A DNA stretch of 64,000 nucleotides, from NCBI RefSeq assembly GCF_023336505.1, contig NZ_JAMAST010000003.1:124001-188000 (forward strand), in the 5' to 3' direction. The translations under genes and the position numbers were made by a program. The DNA is from Sporolactobacillus mangiferae. GTDB lineage: Bacteria; Bacillota; Bacilli; Bacillales; Sporolactobacillaceae. Below, in pieces: positions 38,252 to 47,033 of the stretch (position 1 is the stretch's first letter; every line of letters begins with the position of its first letter). A model generated the notes under the pieces. That model saw nothing but the letters and a program-made list of their open reading frames with translations. It was not told the origin of the DNA and did not search any database.

Positions 38252-39182
38252 CGCTCTTCCCCCCTGTGACTTCCAGGAATCTGTCTTCCAGTGATTTGGT
38301 AACCGCGGCCACGCCATAAATCCTGATTTTTGACATGACCAGTGTATCGACAACGACCGGAATCTTCTCATGCTCAATCGGCAATTCAATTGTCGTCTCA
38401 TCAATTAATTTCGAATCAATGGACAGTTTCTCTCCGACGGCCTGTGCGGCGAGCCGCCCGTCGTCTACCTGAATGCGCACTTTCGCTGCGCCTTTTTCGA
38501 TGAACGCGTCAACGGCTTCCACACCGATCAGCCGGCCTTTCTGCAAGATGCCGATTCGATCACACATCAGCTGCATTTCCGAGAGCAGGTGGCTGGAGAC
38601 AATGATGGCTACATTTTCTTTTCGTGACAGTTCATGCAAATAGTTACGCAGATCATGAATGCCCTGCGGATCAAGGCCGTTCGTCGGTTCATCCAGAATC
38701 AGTACCGACGGGTGATGAAGCAGCGCTTGCGCGACACCGAGCCGCTGGCGCATGCCGAGCGAGTAACGCTTTACCTTCTCATGAATCCGATCCTGCAGTT
38801 CGACCAGCTCTACAACCTCCATGATGCGTGCTTTGGTGATACCCGGAATCATCCGCGCATAATGGACCAGATTCTGATACCCGGTCAGAAATTTATACAT
38901 TTCCGGATTTTCGACGATCGCGCCGACCTGGGAAATGGCTTTTTTAAATTCACCTTTGATGCTGTGTCCCTGTATGTAGATATTACCTTTAGACATGCGC
39001 ATCAAACCAACAATCATACGTATGGTTGTCGTTTTCCCGGCACCGTTCGGCCCGAGAAAACCGAACACCTCACCGCCGTAAATATCGAAGCTTAAATCAT
39101 CAATAATCGTTTTGCGGCCGATCCGCTTGGTCACATGCTCCAACCTTACTGCCGGTTTCTCTGCCGCGGCATTATTGCTCAT
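38244..39182 (-). CDS. yhcH: ABC transporter ATPase (YhcH-like)
   Basis: 312 residues from ATG 39182, overlapping the end of yhcG by 11 bp. Walker A GFLGPNGAGKTTTIRM (about 42-57), signature YSLGMRQRLGVAQALLHHPS and Walker B LILDEPTNGLDPQGI, H-loop SSHLLSEM, followed by a regulatory C-terminal domain as in BcrA/NatA-type exporters. Likely pairs with the YhcI-like permease. Confidence 0.88.
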   Translation of the reverse strand: MSNNAAAEKPAVRLEHVTKRIGRKTIIDDLSFDIYGGEVFGFLGPNGAGKTTTIRMIVGLMRMSKGNIYIQGHSIKGEFKKAISQVGAIVENPEMYKFLTGYQNLVHYARMIPGITKARIMEVVELVELQDRIHEKVKRYSLGMRQRLGVAQALLHHPSVLILDEPTNGLDPQGIHDLRNYLHELSRKENVAIIVSSHLLSEMQLMCDRIGILQKGRLIGVEAVDAFIEKGAAKVRIQVDDGRLAAQAVGEKLSIDSKLIDETTIELPIEHEKIPVVVDTLVMSKIRIYGVAAVTKSLEDRFLEVTGGKSVE

Positions 39183-39864
39183 ACTTCTCCACCATCCAAT
39201 CAACTAAACTGAGATTTTCGCTAACGCGAATTTCTTCGACACTTTTCTGATCAAGAATAACCCCATTTCTGATCAGGACGACCGTATCCAGCAGCGGTTC
39301 GATTTCCTGCAGTTCGTGTGTCGTAATGAGTACCGTCTGCTTTTCCAGGTCAATAAATGAAATGAGTCCTTTAATAATTGAACTGCGCACCATCGGATCA
39401 AGCCCGGACAGCGGTTCATCCATAAGAATATAGGGCACTTCACGTGCGAGTGTTACGACAATCTTCAGACGGCCGCGATTCCCTTTTGACAGATGCCTCA
39501 CCTTCTGGGTGCGGTCAAGCTTCATAAAATCAAGCATTTCCTCTGCTTTTTCACGATTAAAATCGGCAAAGGTCTGTTCATAGAAATCGACCGTCTGTTT
39601 CACTGTAAAAAATGAGTAGTACGCGTCCAGTTCGGACAGATACGCCACCTTGCGGCAGATTCTGCGACAGGCCACCTCACCGTCGACCAGTACCGTCCCG
39701 CTGGTCGGGCGGAGCAAGCCGGCAATCAGTTTCAGTGTGGTTGACTTCCCGCTTCCGTTCGATCCAATCAGGCCAACGATATGGCCGGGTTCAAACTGCA
39801 GACTGACCGTCTGAAGCGCCTTTTTTGTCAGATAGCGTTTGGTAACTTCTTCAAGCTGAATCAT
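39172..39864 (-). CDS. yhcG: ABC transporter ATPase (YhcG-like)
   Basis: 230 residues. Walker A GLIGSNGSGKSTTLKLIAG (about 31-49), signature LSKGNRGRLKIVVTLAREV (a weak LSGGQ, as usual in this subfamily), Walker B ILMDEPLSGLDP and H-loop TTHELQEIE. Overlaps the GntR regulator by 4 bp and the next ATPase gene by 11 bp. Its permease partner may be the YhcE-like protein two genes upstream. Confidence 0.88.
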   Translation of the reverse strand: MIQLEEVTKRYLTKKALQTVSLQFEPGHIVGLIGSNGSGKSTTLKLIAGLLRPTSGTVLVDGEVACRRICRKVAYLSELDAYYSFFTVKQTVDFYEQTFADFNREKAEEMLDFMKLDRTQKVRHLSKGNRGRLKIVVTLAREVPYILMDEPLSGLDPMVRSSIIKGLISFIDLEKQTVLITTHELQEIEPLLDTVVLIRNGVILDQKSVEEIRVSENLSLVDWMVEKYEQ

Positions 39865-40238
39865 ACATTGTCCTCCTTTTTCTCCAGGTAGTCACGCAAG
39901 CCGTCAAGCATTTCAGCTTCCGAAAAGCCCATTTCGCACATTTCAGTCACAAAAAAACGGATATGATTGATTTTCTGCTGCTCACGCATGTGCTGAAGAA
40001 TATCCGGCTCCTGAGTGACAAAGGTTCCCTGTCCCCGTTTCTTTTCCACAATCCCCGATTCTTCCAGTTCCCGATAAGCACGCTGCACGGTATTGGGATT
40101 CACCTCTGATTCAATGGCCAGATCGCGGACAGAAGGCAGACGTTCGCCAATTTTAAGTTCGCCTCGAATAATTTTATTTTTAATGCGTTCGCATAGCTGC
40201 TGATAGATTGGTACGGACGGATTGAAGGGTTGTGCCAT
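39861..40238 (-). CDS. yhcF: GntR/YtrA-subfamily transcriptional regulator (YhcF-like)
   Basis: 125 residues from ATG 40238 with AAGGAGG 9 nt upstream. The winged helix reads PSVPIYQQLCERIKNKIIRG, GERLPSVRDLAIESEVNPNT and VQRAYRELEESGIVEKKRGQ (about 7-70), followed by only a short helical tail (about 75-125), typical of the YtrA subfamily whose ligand domain is missing. It probably represses its own operon; a candidate operator overlaps the promoter at 41092-41134. Confidence 0.9.
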   Translation of the reverse strand: MAQPFNPSVPIYQQLCERIKNKIIRGELKIGERLPSVRDLAIESEVNPNTVQRAYRELEESGIVEKKRGQGTFVTQEPDILQHMREQQKINHIRFFVTEMCEMGFSEAEMLDGLRDYLEKKEDNV

Positions 40239-40282
40239 GCTCGCCAGCCTCCTTGATGTCGATCTCCATAATCCCACTCACT

Positions 40283-41065
40283 TTAAGATGCCTCCAGCTC
40301 ATGATCGGACAGCCACGCGGTAATCAGGAAGAAAATAGCGGTAATGATCAGATCAAGCACGATGCTTCCGGTGTACAACGACCATGATTCATCAAAAGAA
40401 TGGAACGAAATCGTTGAACCGGACGGAATAAGTAAATCATACAGAAAGCGGCTCGGAATCCACCCCCAATGAGTCAGAAAATCGAAAATCCCGGATTGCG
40501 TCAGTTTGTTGTCCACGTAGCCGTAAACGGCAATTCCGACGATCAGCACAAGCCACGACCATCTGCCGATCCGCGAACGCATCGTCCGATGAACTGTCCA
40601 GAGAAACAGGAAGCCGACACCGCCGCCAATGCCCAGCCAAAGCAAGACAACTGCAGTCACAACAGACACGCCAAGCAGCGAAACCTCTTCCGACAAATGG
40701 TGAATTTGCGACAGACTGATCCATGTGTAACTGCCGATCACGAGCGCCGAAAGCACCAGATAAGCCAATGCTCCTGATAATTTTGCCAGAAGCATGGCCC
40801 ATGCCGGCAGTGGATTCTGCATCCACAGATGAAAGGTTTTCCGCTCCTGAATGACATTAAAAAGAAGATACACCGGAATATAGAGAAGCAGACAAACTGT
40901 AAGAACAACTCCGATCAGTACCGGCGCAGCTTCTGCCTCCTGATCAAAGCGCATCTTCAGAAAGATGCCGAAGCCCATGATCAGAATCTGCAGTATGAGA
41001 AAAATCAGAAAAGGCATCCAGCCGAGACGCAGTTCTTTTTTAAATAAAGCAAACCATGCTGCCAT
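40283..41065 (-). CDS. yhcE: membrane protein, YhcE-like
   Basis: 260 residues with six hydrophobic helices and a cytoplasmic N-terminus (AAWFALFKKELRLGW), in the style of short ABC-2 permeases. First gene of the operon, 44 bp before the regulator. GGGGGAT precedes the ATG. The name rests on position and layout. Confidence 0.78.
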   Translation of the reverse strand: MAAWFALFKKELRLGWMPFLIFLILQILIMGFGIFLKMRFDQEAEAAPVLIGVVLTVCLLLYIPVYLLFNVIQERKTFHLWMQNPLPAWAMLLAKLSGALAYLVLSALVIGSYTWISLSQIHHLSEEVSLLGVSVVTAVVLLWLGIGGGVGFLFLWTVHRTMRSRIGRWSWLVLIVGIAVYGYVDNKLTQSGIFDFLTHWGWIPSRFLYDLLIPSGSTISFHSFDESWSLYTGSIVLDLIITAIFFLITAWLSDHELEAS

Positions 41066-41091
41066 TTTTTATCCCCCGTTTTATATATATC

Positions 41092-41134
41092 AATGTATTA
41101 GTTACATAGTACACTAGTTATGTATTTTTTACAA
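41092..41134 (-). promoter_or_regulatory. promoter and candidate GntR operator of yhcEFGHI
   Basis: On the minus strand TTGTAA (41134-41129) and TACTAT (41111-41106) are 17 bp apart. AGTGTA and TACATT, inverted halves 12 bp apart (41115-41092), cover the -10 region; YtrA-type repressors are reported to bind AGTGTA-type half sites. Confidence 0.6.
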
Positions 41135-41394
41135 CATAAAAAGTTTTAAATTGATGTAAACGAATAGTGTTAGCAGCCTTGAATCCGGCAAATGGTGATC
41201 GACAGCCGCAAAAGAGCAACATGCCTGAACAATTGCAGAAGCATGAGACAGGAGCGCACAGAGGATGATCCGCAGTGCCGGAATGATCGATCCACTGCGT
41301 CAGGCGCACTTCGATATCCGCGCAAAAACACGCTCCTAAAAATTAAGAGAGTATCTCAAAAGTCAATTGAGACACCCTTTAAAAAAGTCTGTTT
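41135..41394. other. gene-free gap with an IS-end-like hairpin
   Basis: Most of it is featureless. Near 41349-41377, GTATCTCAAAAGTCAATTGA and GACACCCTTTAAA resemble the hairpin at 51029 and inverted-repeat ends of some Firmicute insertion sequences. No transposase gene is present. Confidence 0.4.
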
Positions 41395-41490
41395 TAAATT
41401 AAGAAAATATAAACCTCAAAAGATTAGTGGAAGTTAATATAAGTGAGTCTTCGTCTTCGCCAGAAGCTTGAGGAAGCCAAGTTTTCTCAT
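41395..41490 (-). repeat. dispersed intergenic repeat, family 1, degenerate copy
   Basis: Read leftwards: TGAGAAAACTTGGCTTCCTC, TTCTGGCGAAGACGAAGACT, CACTTATATTAACTTCCACT, TTTATATTTTCTTAAT. Same order of blocks as family 1. It begins at the stop codon of the small membrane-protein gene. Confidence 0.6.
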
Positions 41491-41819
41491 TCGCCAACCG
41501 TTTTCAAAAAACGGTTGATGCCGATCCGAAACCCGAATCGAGACAGGATAAACAGCACAACCAGAGCAATCCTGAAATCGGTACTGCCAATGATGAAGCA
41601 CAGAGAAAGCAACACTGTTACCGCACACTGAACGGTGACATAAAGTCTCAGTTTCTTTAAAATTTCCGGCGGCATAGCACTCGTCTCCAGTTCGCCGAGC
41701 GCAGCATCCGTGATAAATTTAACCGTTTCCGATGTGAATTTCCCTTGATAAAAATCGATCAGTCCAAGAATTTGAAAAAGAATAACCATGCTGAAAACCG
41801 CGTAAATAAAATAGCTCAT
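41487..41819 (-). CDS. hypothetical membrane protein
   Basis: 110 residues with three hydrophobic segments (about 2-22, 60-78 and 81-98) and a Glu-rich loop between the first two. No family recognised. The 3' end encodes NRFLKTVGE over an AACCGTTTT/AAAACGGTT hairpin, which may act in termination, and runs straight into a repeat copy. Monocistronic as far as seen. Confidence 0.55.
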   Translation of the reverse strand: MSYFIYAVFSMVILFQILGLIDFYQGKFTSETVKFITDAALGELETSAMPPEILKKLRLYVTVQCAVTVLLSLCFIIGSTDFRIALVVLFILSRFGFRIGINRFLKTVGE

Positions 41820-42016
41820 TAATCCGCCTCATTTATTTTCATCTCGCATCTATTATATATGAATTGCAGCGCGCAGCATACAGAATTTTTATGTGGAAAG
41901 AGCATTCATACCTGAATTAGACATGATCGTTGCCAATTGACGGTCCTGTAGCCGTTCACATGTTCGTTATGTTATAATGATTGCCATCAAAGATAAATGG
42001 TGGAGTTGAATTTAAC

Positions 42017-42493
42017 GTGCTGCTTGACTTTAAACAGAAATTGGCGATTATCCAATCGTTCCCTGAACTCGAACAAAAAAGTGTTTCTCTCGGGCGCATC
42101 AATTTTCAATACCCCGGAAGTGCCGCGGAACGAAAGAATATCGTATATCATCTCCATCCGAACGGTAACGGATATGTTTATGCGAAAGGTATTGACGGGT
42201 ACCGTGCTGATCCTAAAGGCATGGTTAATATTCGTGATTTTTCCGAGGAAGATCTGCGCACACTACTGAAAAAAGCCATTCATGCACTCTCGCCTCAGGG
42301 CATTTACGAAAAAGAAACTGAAGGCGGAAACGATCACGAATTATGGGTAACCCCAAGCGGCAGACAGCAGCTGGAAGTCATCTATGAAAATGAATTGTGG
42401 AACGTCTATGCCGGCGATCTGCTGGACGGTACTTTTCGTACCTATAAAGAGGCCGTTGAATACTTGAATGAAGAAGGCTTTATCAGAAAGTAG
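42017..42493 (+). CDS. hypothetical protein
   Basis: 158 residues from GTG 42017 (GGTGGAG 11 nt upstream); a TTG at 41981 is an alternative in-frame start. Soluble, with QYPGSAAERKNIVYHLHPNG (about 33-52), YVYAKGIDGYRADPKGMVNI and a C-terminal part with GRQQLEVIYENELWNVYAGD. No motif I can name. Two terminators follow. Probably a real lineage-specific gene. Confidence 0.6.
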   Translation: MLLDFKQKLAIIQSFPELEQKSVSLGRINFQYPGSAAERKNIVYHLHPNGNGYVYAKGIDGYRADPKGMVNIRDFSEEDLRTLLKKAIHALSPQGIYEKETEGGNDHELWVTPSGRQQLEVIYENELWNVYAGDLLDGTFRTYKEAVEYLNEEGFIRK

Positions 42494-42538
42494 TTTGTTT
42501 GTGCCTGCTTATGACAGAATATTTATCGCTTAGTACCG

Positions 42539-42560
42539 CCTGGCCCAGGGGCCAGGTATT
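42539..42560 (+). terminator. terminator after the hypothetical gene
   Basis: CCTGGCC (42539-42545) pairs with GGCCAGG (42550-42556) around a 4-nt loop, followed by TATTTT. Confidence 0.75.
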
Positions 42561-42603
42561 TTCCGTCCTATTCCAATCCCACGTTTAACTGTTTTGCTTT
42601 ACG

Positions 42604-42627
42604 TGCCCCTCAACAGGGGCATTTTTG
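42604..42627 (+). terminator. second terminator before efeUOB
   Basis: TGCCCCT (42604-42610) with AGGGGCA (42615-42621), 4-nt loop, then TTTTTG. Confidence 0.82.
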
Positions 42628-42685
42628 TTTGCCCATAAAGTCAATGATATAAATCACAATACTGTTGTTTTTTTAGGAATTTATA

Positions 42686-42714
42686 TTGACACCGCCCTGC
42701 TATCCTACTAAAAT
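42686..42714 (+). promoter_or_regulatory. promoter of efeUOB
   Basis: TTGACA (42686-42691) and TAAAAT (42709-42714) with 17 bp between; the Fur box starts 13 bp downstream of the -10. Confidence 0.8.
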
Positions 42715-42727
42715 TAAACTGTTTAGA

Positions 42728-42742
42728 TGATAATGATTATCA
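42728..42742 (+). promoter_or_regulatory. Fur box, perfect 7-1-7 match
   Basis: TGATAATGATTATCA is an exact Bacillus-type Fur consensus palindrome, placed over the expected transcription start of efeU. Iron-replete Fur would block transcription. Confidence 0.92.
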
Positions 42743-42768
42743 TTTCCATTTGCGGGAGGTGTTTACAT

Positions 42769-44217
42769 ATGCGACGTGCTCGATTCATCCGAACAGCGGT
42801 GATTGCCTTTCTCTTCCTTTTTATGATGCATGCACTGCCCGCGGATGCCAAGCAAAATGTTGACGTCTCACCGGCGCTCGGACATTTGGATCATGCAATT
42901 GCCGCACTTGAAAAAGGGCGGTCCGCCGATGCGGACTTTGCGTCTTTTAAAGTGTGGTGGCAGCGGAATAAACAGGCGGTCTCAAACAGTTCGCTGGATG
43001 TGTCGATTCAGCTCAGTCAGGATATCAGCAGTGCATCGCTGAGTATGCTGAACGATGATCCTGAAGAAGCCCTGCAAAACATGCGCGCGCTGCGACAGAC
43101 GCTGCAGGATTATCAAAGCGGTTTATACGGGGGCAGACAAAAAAACCACTCTTTGTCTTCCTACATTACCGAGCTCGATAACGCCAAACAGTCGATGGAC
43201 CGGAAAGACTGGGCAACTGCCACATCACAAGTCAGACAGCTGCAGCAGGACTGGCTTTCCGTCGAAGGGGATGTGGTCAGCCAGTCGCAAACCATTTACA
43301 CTGAATCAGAAAAAAATTTAGTTATGATGGACGCTTATCTTGCCGATCCAGATACACGTGCAAAAGCAAAGCCGCTCGTGGCAGAAATGATCACCAGTCT
43401 GAAGCCGCTTGCCTTCGCCAATTACGGCATGTGGGATGCCGCGCTGATTCCGATCCGCGAAGGTCTTGAGGCATTGCTTGTTATTGGCGCTTTGCTTACT
43501 TTCGCGCGCAAAGCGAATTCCAGGGCCGCCAAGCTGTGGATCTGGAGCGGAACGTGCCTCGCGCTGTTTGTCTGTCTGGCTGTTGGCGCATGTGTTACTT
43601 TTCTGCTTTCCGTCGCCGCTTTCGGCAGCAACAATTCACTGATTAATGGGTGCTCCGGTGTCATCGCGAGTCTGATGCTGCTGTACGTCGGCTACTGGCT
43701 TCACCGTCATGCTGACATCAAACGCTGGAACACGTTTATTCAGCAAAAAACAAGTCAGGCAATCAGTCGCCGCAGGATGATCTCTTTCGCCGCACTCGCC
43801 TTTATTGCGGTGCTGCGTGAAGGAATGGAGACCGTTATTTTTCTCATTGGCATGGCCGGGCAAATGCCGGCCGCCCATCTCATCTCCGGCATCGCCATCG
43901 GTTTTGGCATCCTGACTGTCATCGGCTTTCTGATGCTGAAGCTGGGGGTTCTCTTGCCGCTGCGTCCTTTTTTTATGATATCAAGTTTTGTCGTCTTTTA
44001 TCTATGTTTCAAGTTTATGGGTTCCGGCATTCACAGTCTGCAAATGGCCGGCGTGCTGCCGTCTACAGTCAGTGATCTGCTGCCGTCAGTGACCAGCCTG
44101 AGCATTTTCCCGTCATGGTACAGTATCATTCCGCAGGCTGTTTGTCTGCTTATCTTTATCGTTGTCGTTCTTAAAGAACACAGGCAATCATTAAAAAAAC
44201 ATGCCAGGGAGGCCTAA
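42769..44217 (+). CDS. efeU: ferrous/ferric iron permease EfeU (FTR1 family)
   Basis: 482 residues from ATG 42769 with GGGAGG upstream. A signal segment (about 9-27) and an extracellular alpha-helical domain (about 30-215) precede a seven-helix FTR1 permease with the two iron-handling REXXE motifs, REGLE (about residue 229) and REGME (about 350). The N-terminal extension is usual for the Gram-positive YwbL type. It imports iron together with EfeO and EfeB, encoded 6 and 21 bp downstream. Controlled by the Fur box. Confidence 0.95.
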   Translation: MRRARFIRTAVIAFLFLFMMHALPADAKQNVDVSPALGHLDHAIAALEKGRSADADFASFKVWWQRNKQAVSNSSLDVSIQLSQDISSASLSMLNDDPEEALQNMRALRQTLQDYQSGLYGGRQKNHSLSSYITELDNAKQSMDRKDWATATSQVRQLQQDWLSVEGDVVSQSQTIYTESEKNLVMMDAYLADPDTRAKAKPLVAEMITSLKPLAFANYGMWDAALIPIREGLEALLVIGALLTFARKANSRAAKLWIWSGTCLALFVCLAVGACVTFLLSVAAFGSNNSLINGCSGVIASLMLLYVGYWLHRHADIKRWNTFIQQKTSQAISRRRMISFAALAFIAVLREGMETVIFLIGMAGQMPAAHLISGIAIGFGILTVIGFLMLKLGVLLPLRPFFMISSFVVFYLCFKFMGSGIHSLQMAGVLPSTVSDLLPSVTSLSIFPSWYSIIPQAVCLLIFIVVVLKEHRQSLKKHAREA

Positions 44218-44223
44218 ATTCCA

Positions 44224-45381
44224 ATGAAACACAGAAAGTCGGTCATTCTTCTACTTCTCATTTCTCTACTGCTTATTCCCGCAATCACTGCGTGCAGCAA
44301 TGCACAGAAAAACGGCAGTGAAAAAAAAGCACAGACAACCAGTGATCCTGTCAAGCAAGGCACACAAAAAATGAAGCAGATTAATCATAAGCTTCAGGCA
44401 GCGTTAAAAAAGAATGATTCTGAGGCAATTAAAAAATACGGGAAGCAGATCAATACACAATGGCTCTCCTATGAAAATGGTGTGCGTGACCGTTTCCCGC
44501 TCCAATATGCCAAAATCGAGCGCTACCAGCAGCCTATTTATGCACAGTCCAATCTGTCTGCACCGGATATCGCTCAAATGAAAGAAAACAGCAGCGCGCT
44601 CGAGGATCAGCTGGATGATTTGCTTGCTGCAAAAGAAACAAAGGCAAAGCCTTCGAAGCTGATGAAGCAGGCCGTCAACGATTATCTTAAATACGCCAAC
44701 GAGCAGATTGACCTGCTTGTCAAAACAACCAAGCCATTTGTGGCTGCGGTCAAAGCAGGCGATGTGGATAAAGCAAAACAGCTTTATACGAAACCGCGTA
44801 TTTACTACGAACGTGCCGAACCGATCGCTGAGAGCTTCGGCGACCTGGATCCTTCCATCGACGCGCGTATCAACGACGTTGACGATGAGTCCAAATGGAC
44901 CGGATTCCATGAAATTGAGCGCGCACTTTGGGAAAAGAACAGCCTGAAAGGCCAGGAGAAATACGCGGACAAACTGCTTGAGGATGTATTGAGTCTTCAG
45001 CAAAAAGCAAAATCGTTCGAACTGACACCGAAAGCGATGGTTGCCGGATCTATGGAACTTCTGGAAGAAGCGGCGACGAGCAAGATTACCGGTGAGGAAG
45101 AGCGCTATTCACATACGGATCTTGTTGATCTTCAGGCGAACGTTGACGGGTCACAGGCGGTTTACCAGGCGGCCATACCGGCACTGAACCAGGGCCATAA
45201 AGATCTGGCCAATCAAATCGATAAACAATTCCAGAGTTTTGACAAGCTGATGCTGAAGTACAAGAAATCGGATACGGAATATGAAGATTATACAAAGCTG
45301 AACAAGGACCAGATTCGTGAAATCAGCAATGAACTGAGCAAGCTCTCGAAGCTGATGGCACAGACGGCAAAAATTTTCTAA
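44224..45381 (+). CDS. efeO: EfeO lipoprotein (M75/imelysin family)
   Basis: 385 residues. A lipobox is visible at LLIPAITACSN (Cys24), so the protein should be lipid-anchored outside the membrane. The imelysin-like domain carries the HxxE metal motif in WTGFHEIERALW (about 220-231). It presents iron to the EfeU permease. Gene spacing of 6 bp to efeU and 21 bp to efeB shows one operon. Without the cupredoxin domain found in some EfeO proteins. Confidence 0.94.
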   Translation: MKHRKSVILLLLISLLLIPAITACSNAQKNGSEKKAQTTSDPVKQGTQKMKQINHKLQAALKKNDSEAIKKYGKQINTQWLSYENGVRDRFPLQYAKIERYQQPIYAQSNLSAPDIAQMKENSSALEDQLDDLLAAKETKAKPSKLMKQAVNDYLKYANEQIDLLVKTTKPFVAAVKAGDVDKAKQLYTKPRIYYERAEPIAESFGDLDPSIDARINDVDDESKWTGFHEIERALWEKNSLKGQEKYADKLLEDVLSLQQKAKSFELTPKAMVAGSMELLEEAATSKITGEEERYSHTDLVDLQANVDGSQAVYQAAIPALNQGHKDLANQIDKQFQSFDKLMLKYKKSDTEYEDYTKLNKDQIREISNELSKLSKLMAQTAKIF

Positions 45382-45402
45382 GCAGAAAGAGAGGGAGCCC
45401 AA

Positions 45403-46644
45403 TTGGATCATGATCTCGACACTCCAGAGCAGAAAAAGGGTTACTCCAGGCGGGAAATGTTAAAAATGACCGCGCTTGCCGGGGGAGGTATTGCGCTTGG
45501 CGCAAGCGGGCTGGGCACAGCGCTTGAACTGTTCGGTCACAAAACCTCCGAACAATCAGCAAAGACAACAGCAACGATACCTTTCTTTGGAAAACATCAG
45601 GCAGGCGTCACAACCGCGCATCAAAGCTACGGTTATCTTGCTGCATTCGATATTGATCCCTCAGTCCACGATGTCGCGAAAATCATGGCTCTGTTTATTT
45701 CCTGGACGCGTCTTGCATCGACCCTGACTCAGGGAAAACGCGAAGCCAACAGCAGCAATACACAGTTGCCGCCAAACGACACCAATGAAGCGCGTGACCT
45801 TGGCGCAGCCAGCCTGACAATCACATTTGGTCTCGGCCATTCCTTCTTTATAAAGAACGGCAAAGATCGATTCGGGCTGTCGGATAAAATGCCCAGACAG
45901 CTGACGCCAATGCCGAAAATTGCCCATGAATCACTTGATCCGGCGATTTCCAATGGTGACCTTTGCGTTCAGGTATGTGCCGATATACAGCAAGTGGCTT
46001 TTCATGCCCTTCGGAACCTGATCAAAGAGGCACTCGGCACCGCTAATATCCGTTGGATGGAATCCGGCTTTCTGAATGCTCCGAAAGGCAAGACCGCACG
46101 TAATCTGTTCGGGTTCAAGGATGGCACAGCCAATGTGACCCGTGCAGCAGATCAGGACAAGATCATCTGGACAGGTGCGGACGAGCCAAAATGGATGCGC
46201 GATGGTACCTACCTCGGCTATCGCAAGATTAAAATGAACATCGAAACCTGGGATCGTGACTCATACAGCGATCAGGAACAAGTCTTCGGCAGAAAGAAAG
46301 ATTCCGGCGCGGCATTTGGACAAAGTCATGAACATGAACCGGTGATCATGAGCAAACAGCCGGCAAATTCACACGTTCGTCTCGCCCACGGAACGGGAAA
46401 ACAAATCTATCGGCGCGCGTATTCATATACCAACGGCATTCAGACAACGACCGGAAATCTGGATGCCGGGCTACTGTTCATTTCGTTTCAAAATAAGCCG
46501 CAAGACAGCTTTATCCCTTTGCTGCGCGTCCTCGGACGGAGCGATGCGCTTAATGAATATACGGATCACATTGCGACTGGGCTTTTTGCTGTCCCGTCCG
46601 GAATCAGAAAAAATGAATATTTTGCCCAGCATTTATTTGAATGA
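45403..46644 (+). CDS. efeB: EfeB, Dyp-type heme peroxidase with Tat signal
   Basis: 413 residues from TTG 45403 (GAGGGAG upstream). The twin-arginine signal SRREMLKMTALAGGGIALG occupies about residues 16-34. The Dyp hallmark GFKDG (about 237) supplies the catalytic Asp, and a conserved distal His/Arg region follows (NSHVRLAHGTGKQIYRR). It oxidises ferrous iron outside the membrane, exported folded by Tat, as YwbN is in B. subtilis. Last gene of the operon, closed by a strong terminator. Confidence 0.95.
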   Translation: MDHDLDTPEQKKGYSRREMLKMTALAGGGIALGASGLGTALELFGHKTSEQSAKTTATIPFFGKHQAGVTTAHQSYGYLAAFDIDPSVHDVAKIMALFISWTRLASTLTQGKREANSSNTQLPPNDTNEARDLGAASLTITFGLGHSFFIKNGKDRFGLSDKMPRQLTPMPKIAHESLDPAISNGDLCVQVCADIQQVAFHALRNLIKEALGTANIRWMESGFLNAPKGKTARNLFGFKDGTANVTRAADQDKIIWTGADEPKWMRDGTYLGYRKIKMNIETWDRDSYSDQEQVFGRKKDSGAAFGQSHEHEPVIMSKQPANSHVRLAHGTGKQIYRRAYSYTNGIQTTTGNLDAGLLFISFQNKPQDSFIPLLRVLGRSDALNEYTDHIATGLFAVPSGIRKNEYFAQHLFE

Positions 46645-46653
46645 TTTTTTCAC

Positions 46654-46690
46654 AAAAGCCCTCGCGCAGATTTTTTGCGTGAGGGCTTTT
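46654..46690 (+). terminator. terminator of efeUOB
   Basis: 15-bp stem with one G-T pair: 46654-46668 with 46676-46690, 7-nt loop; T-rich on both sides. Confidence 0.92.
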
Positions 46691-46957
46691 AGCGATTGTA
46701 AACAATCGTGACGAATGGCAGGATCACCCTGCCGACAAAGGCATGAAAACGGAATATCGCAAACTGACCGATAAGTGAAAGTAAATGAATCAAAGATATG
46801 TTGCACTCAAAGACAAGGTTAAAGGCACCGAGTAAATCGATAAGGTGTTTATCATATTTCGCAGCAGGAACAGAGGAAACAGTAAATGGACAAGGCACAA
46901 AATACGAGGATGTAACTATTCAAATTTGAAAATACAGCATGGTTATAATGCTTTTTG
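46691..46957. other. gene-free gap, AT-rich
   Basis: About 270 bp with no ORF that has a ribosome site and no repeat copy. The fall in GC begins here and continues to about 48850. Confidence 0.4.
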
Positions 46958-47007
46958 TTGACCTATCAGGTAAATGAATATATACTATTATTGACCTATT
47001 AGATAAA
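46958..47007 (+). promoter_or_regulatory. promoter and paired operator of the TetR gene
   Basis: TTGACC (46958) and TATACT (46981-46986) are 17 bp apart. The 16-bp motif TGACCTATCAGGTAAA (46959) recurs as TGACCTATTAGATAAA (46992), 33 bp or three DNA turns later, so two repressor dimers could sit on the same face. The motif is a half-symmetric ACCT/AGGT sequence. Confidence 0.65.
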
Positions 47008-47033
47008 ACATTACTTAGTATAGAGGAGCTGCC

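Noticed and set aside
41345-41391. Insertion sequence
   Set aside because: Only a short IS-end-like hairpin is present, with no transposase or second end.
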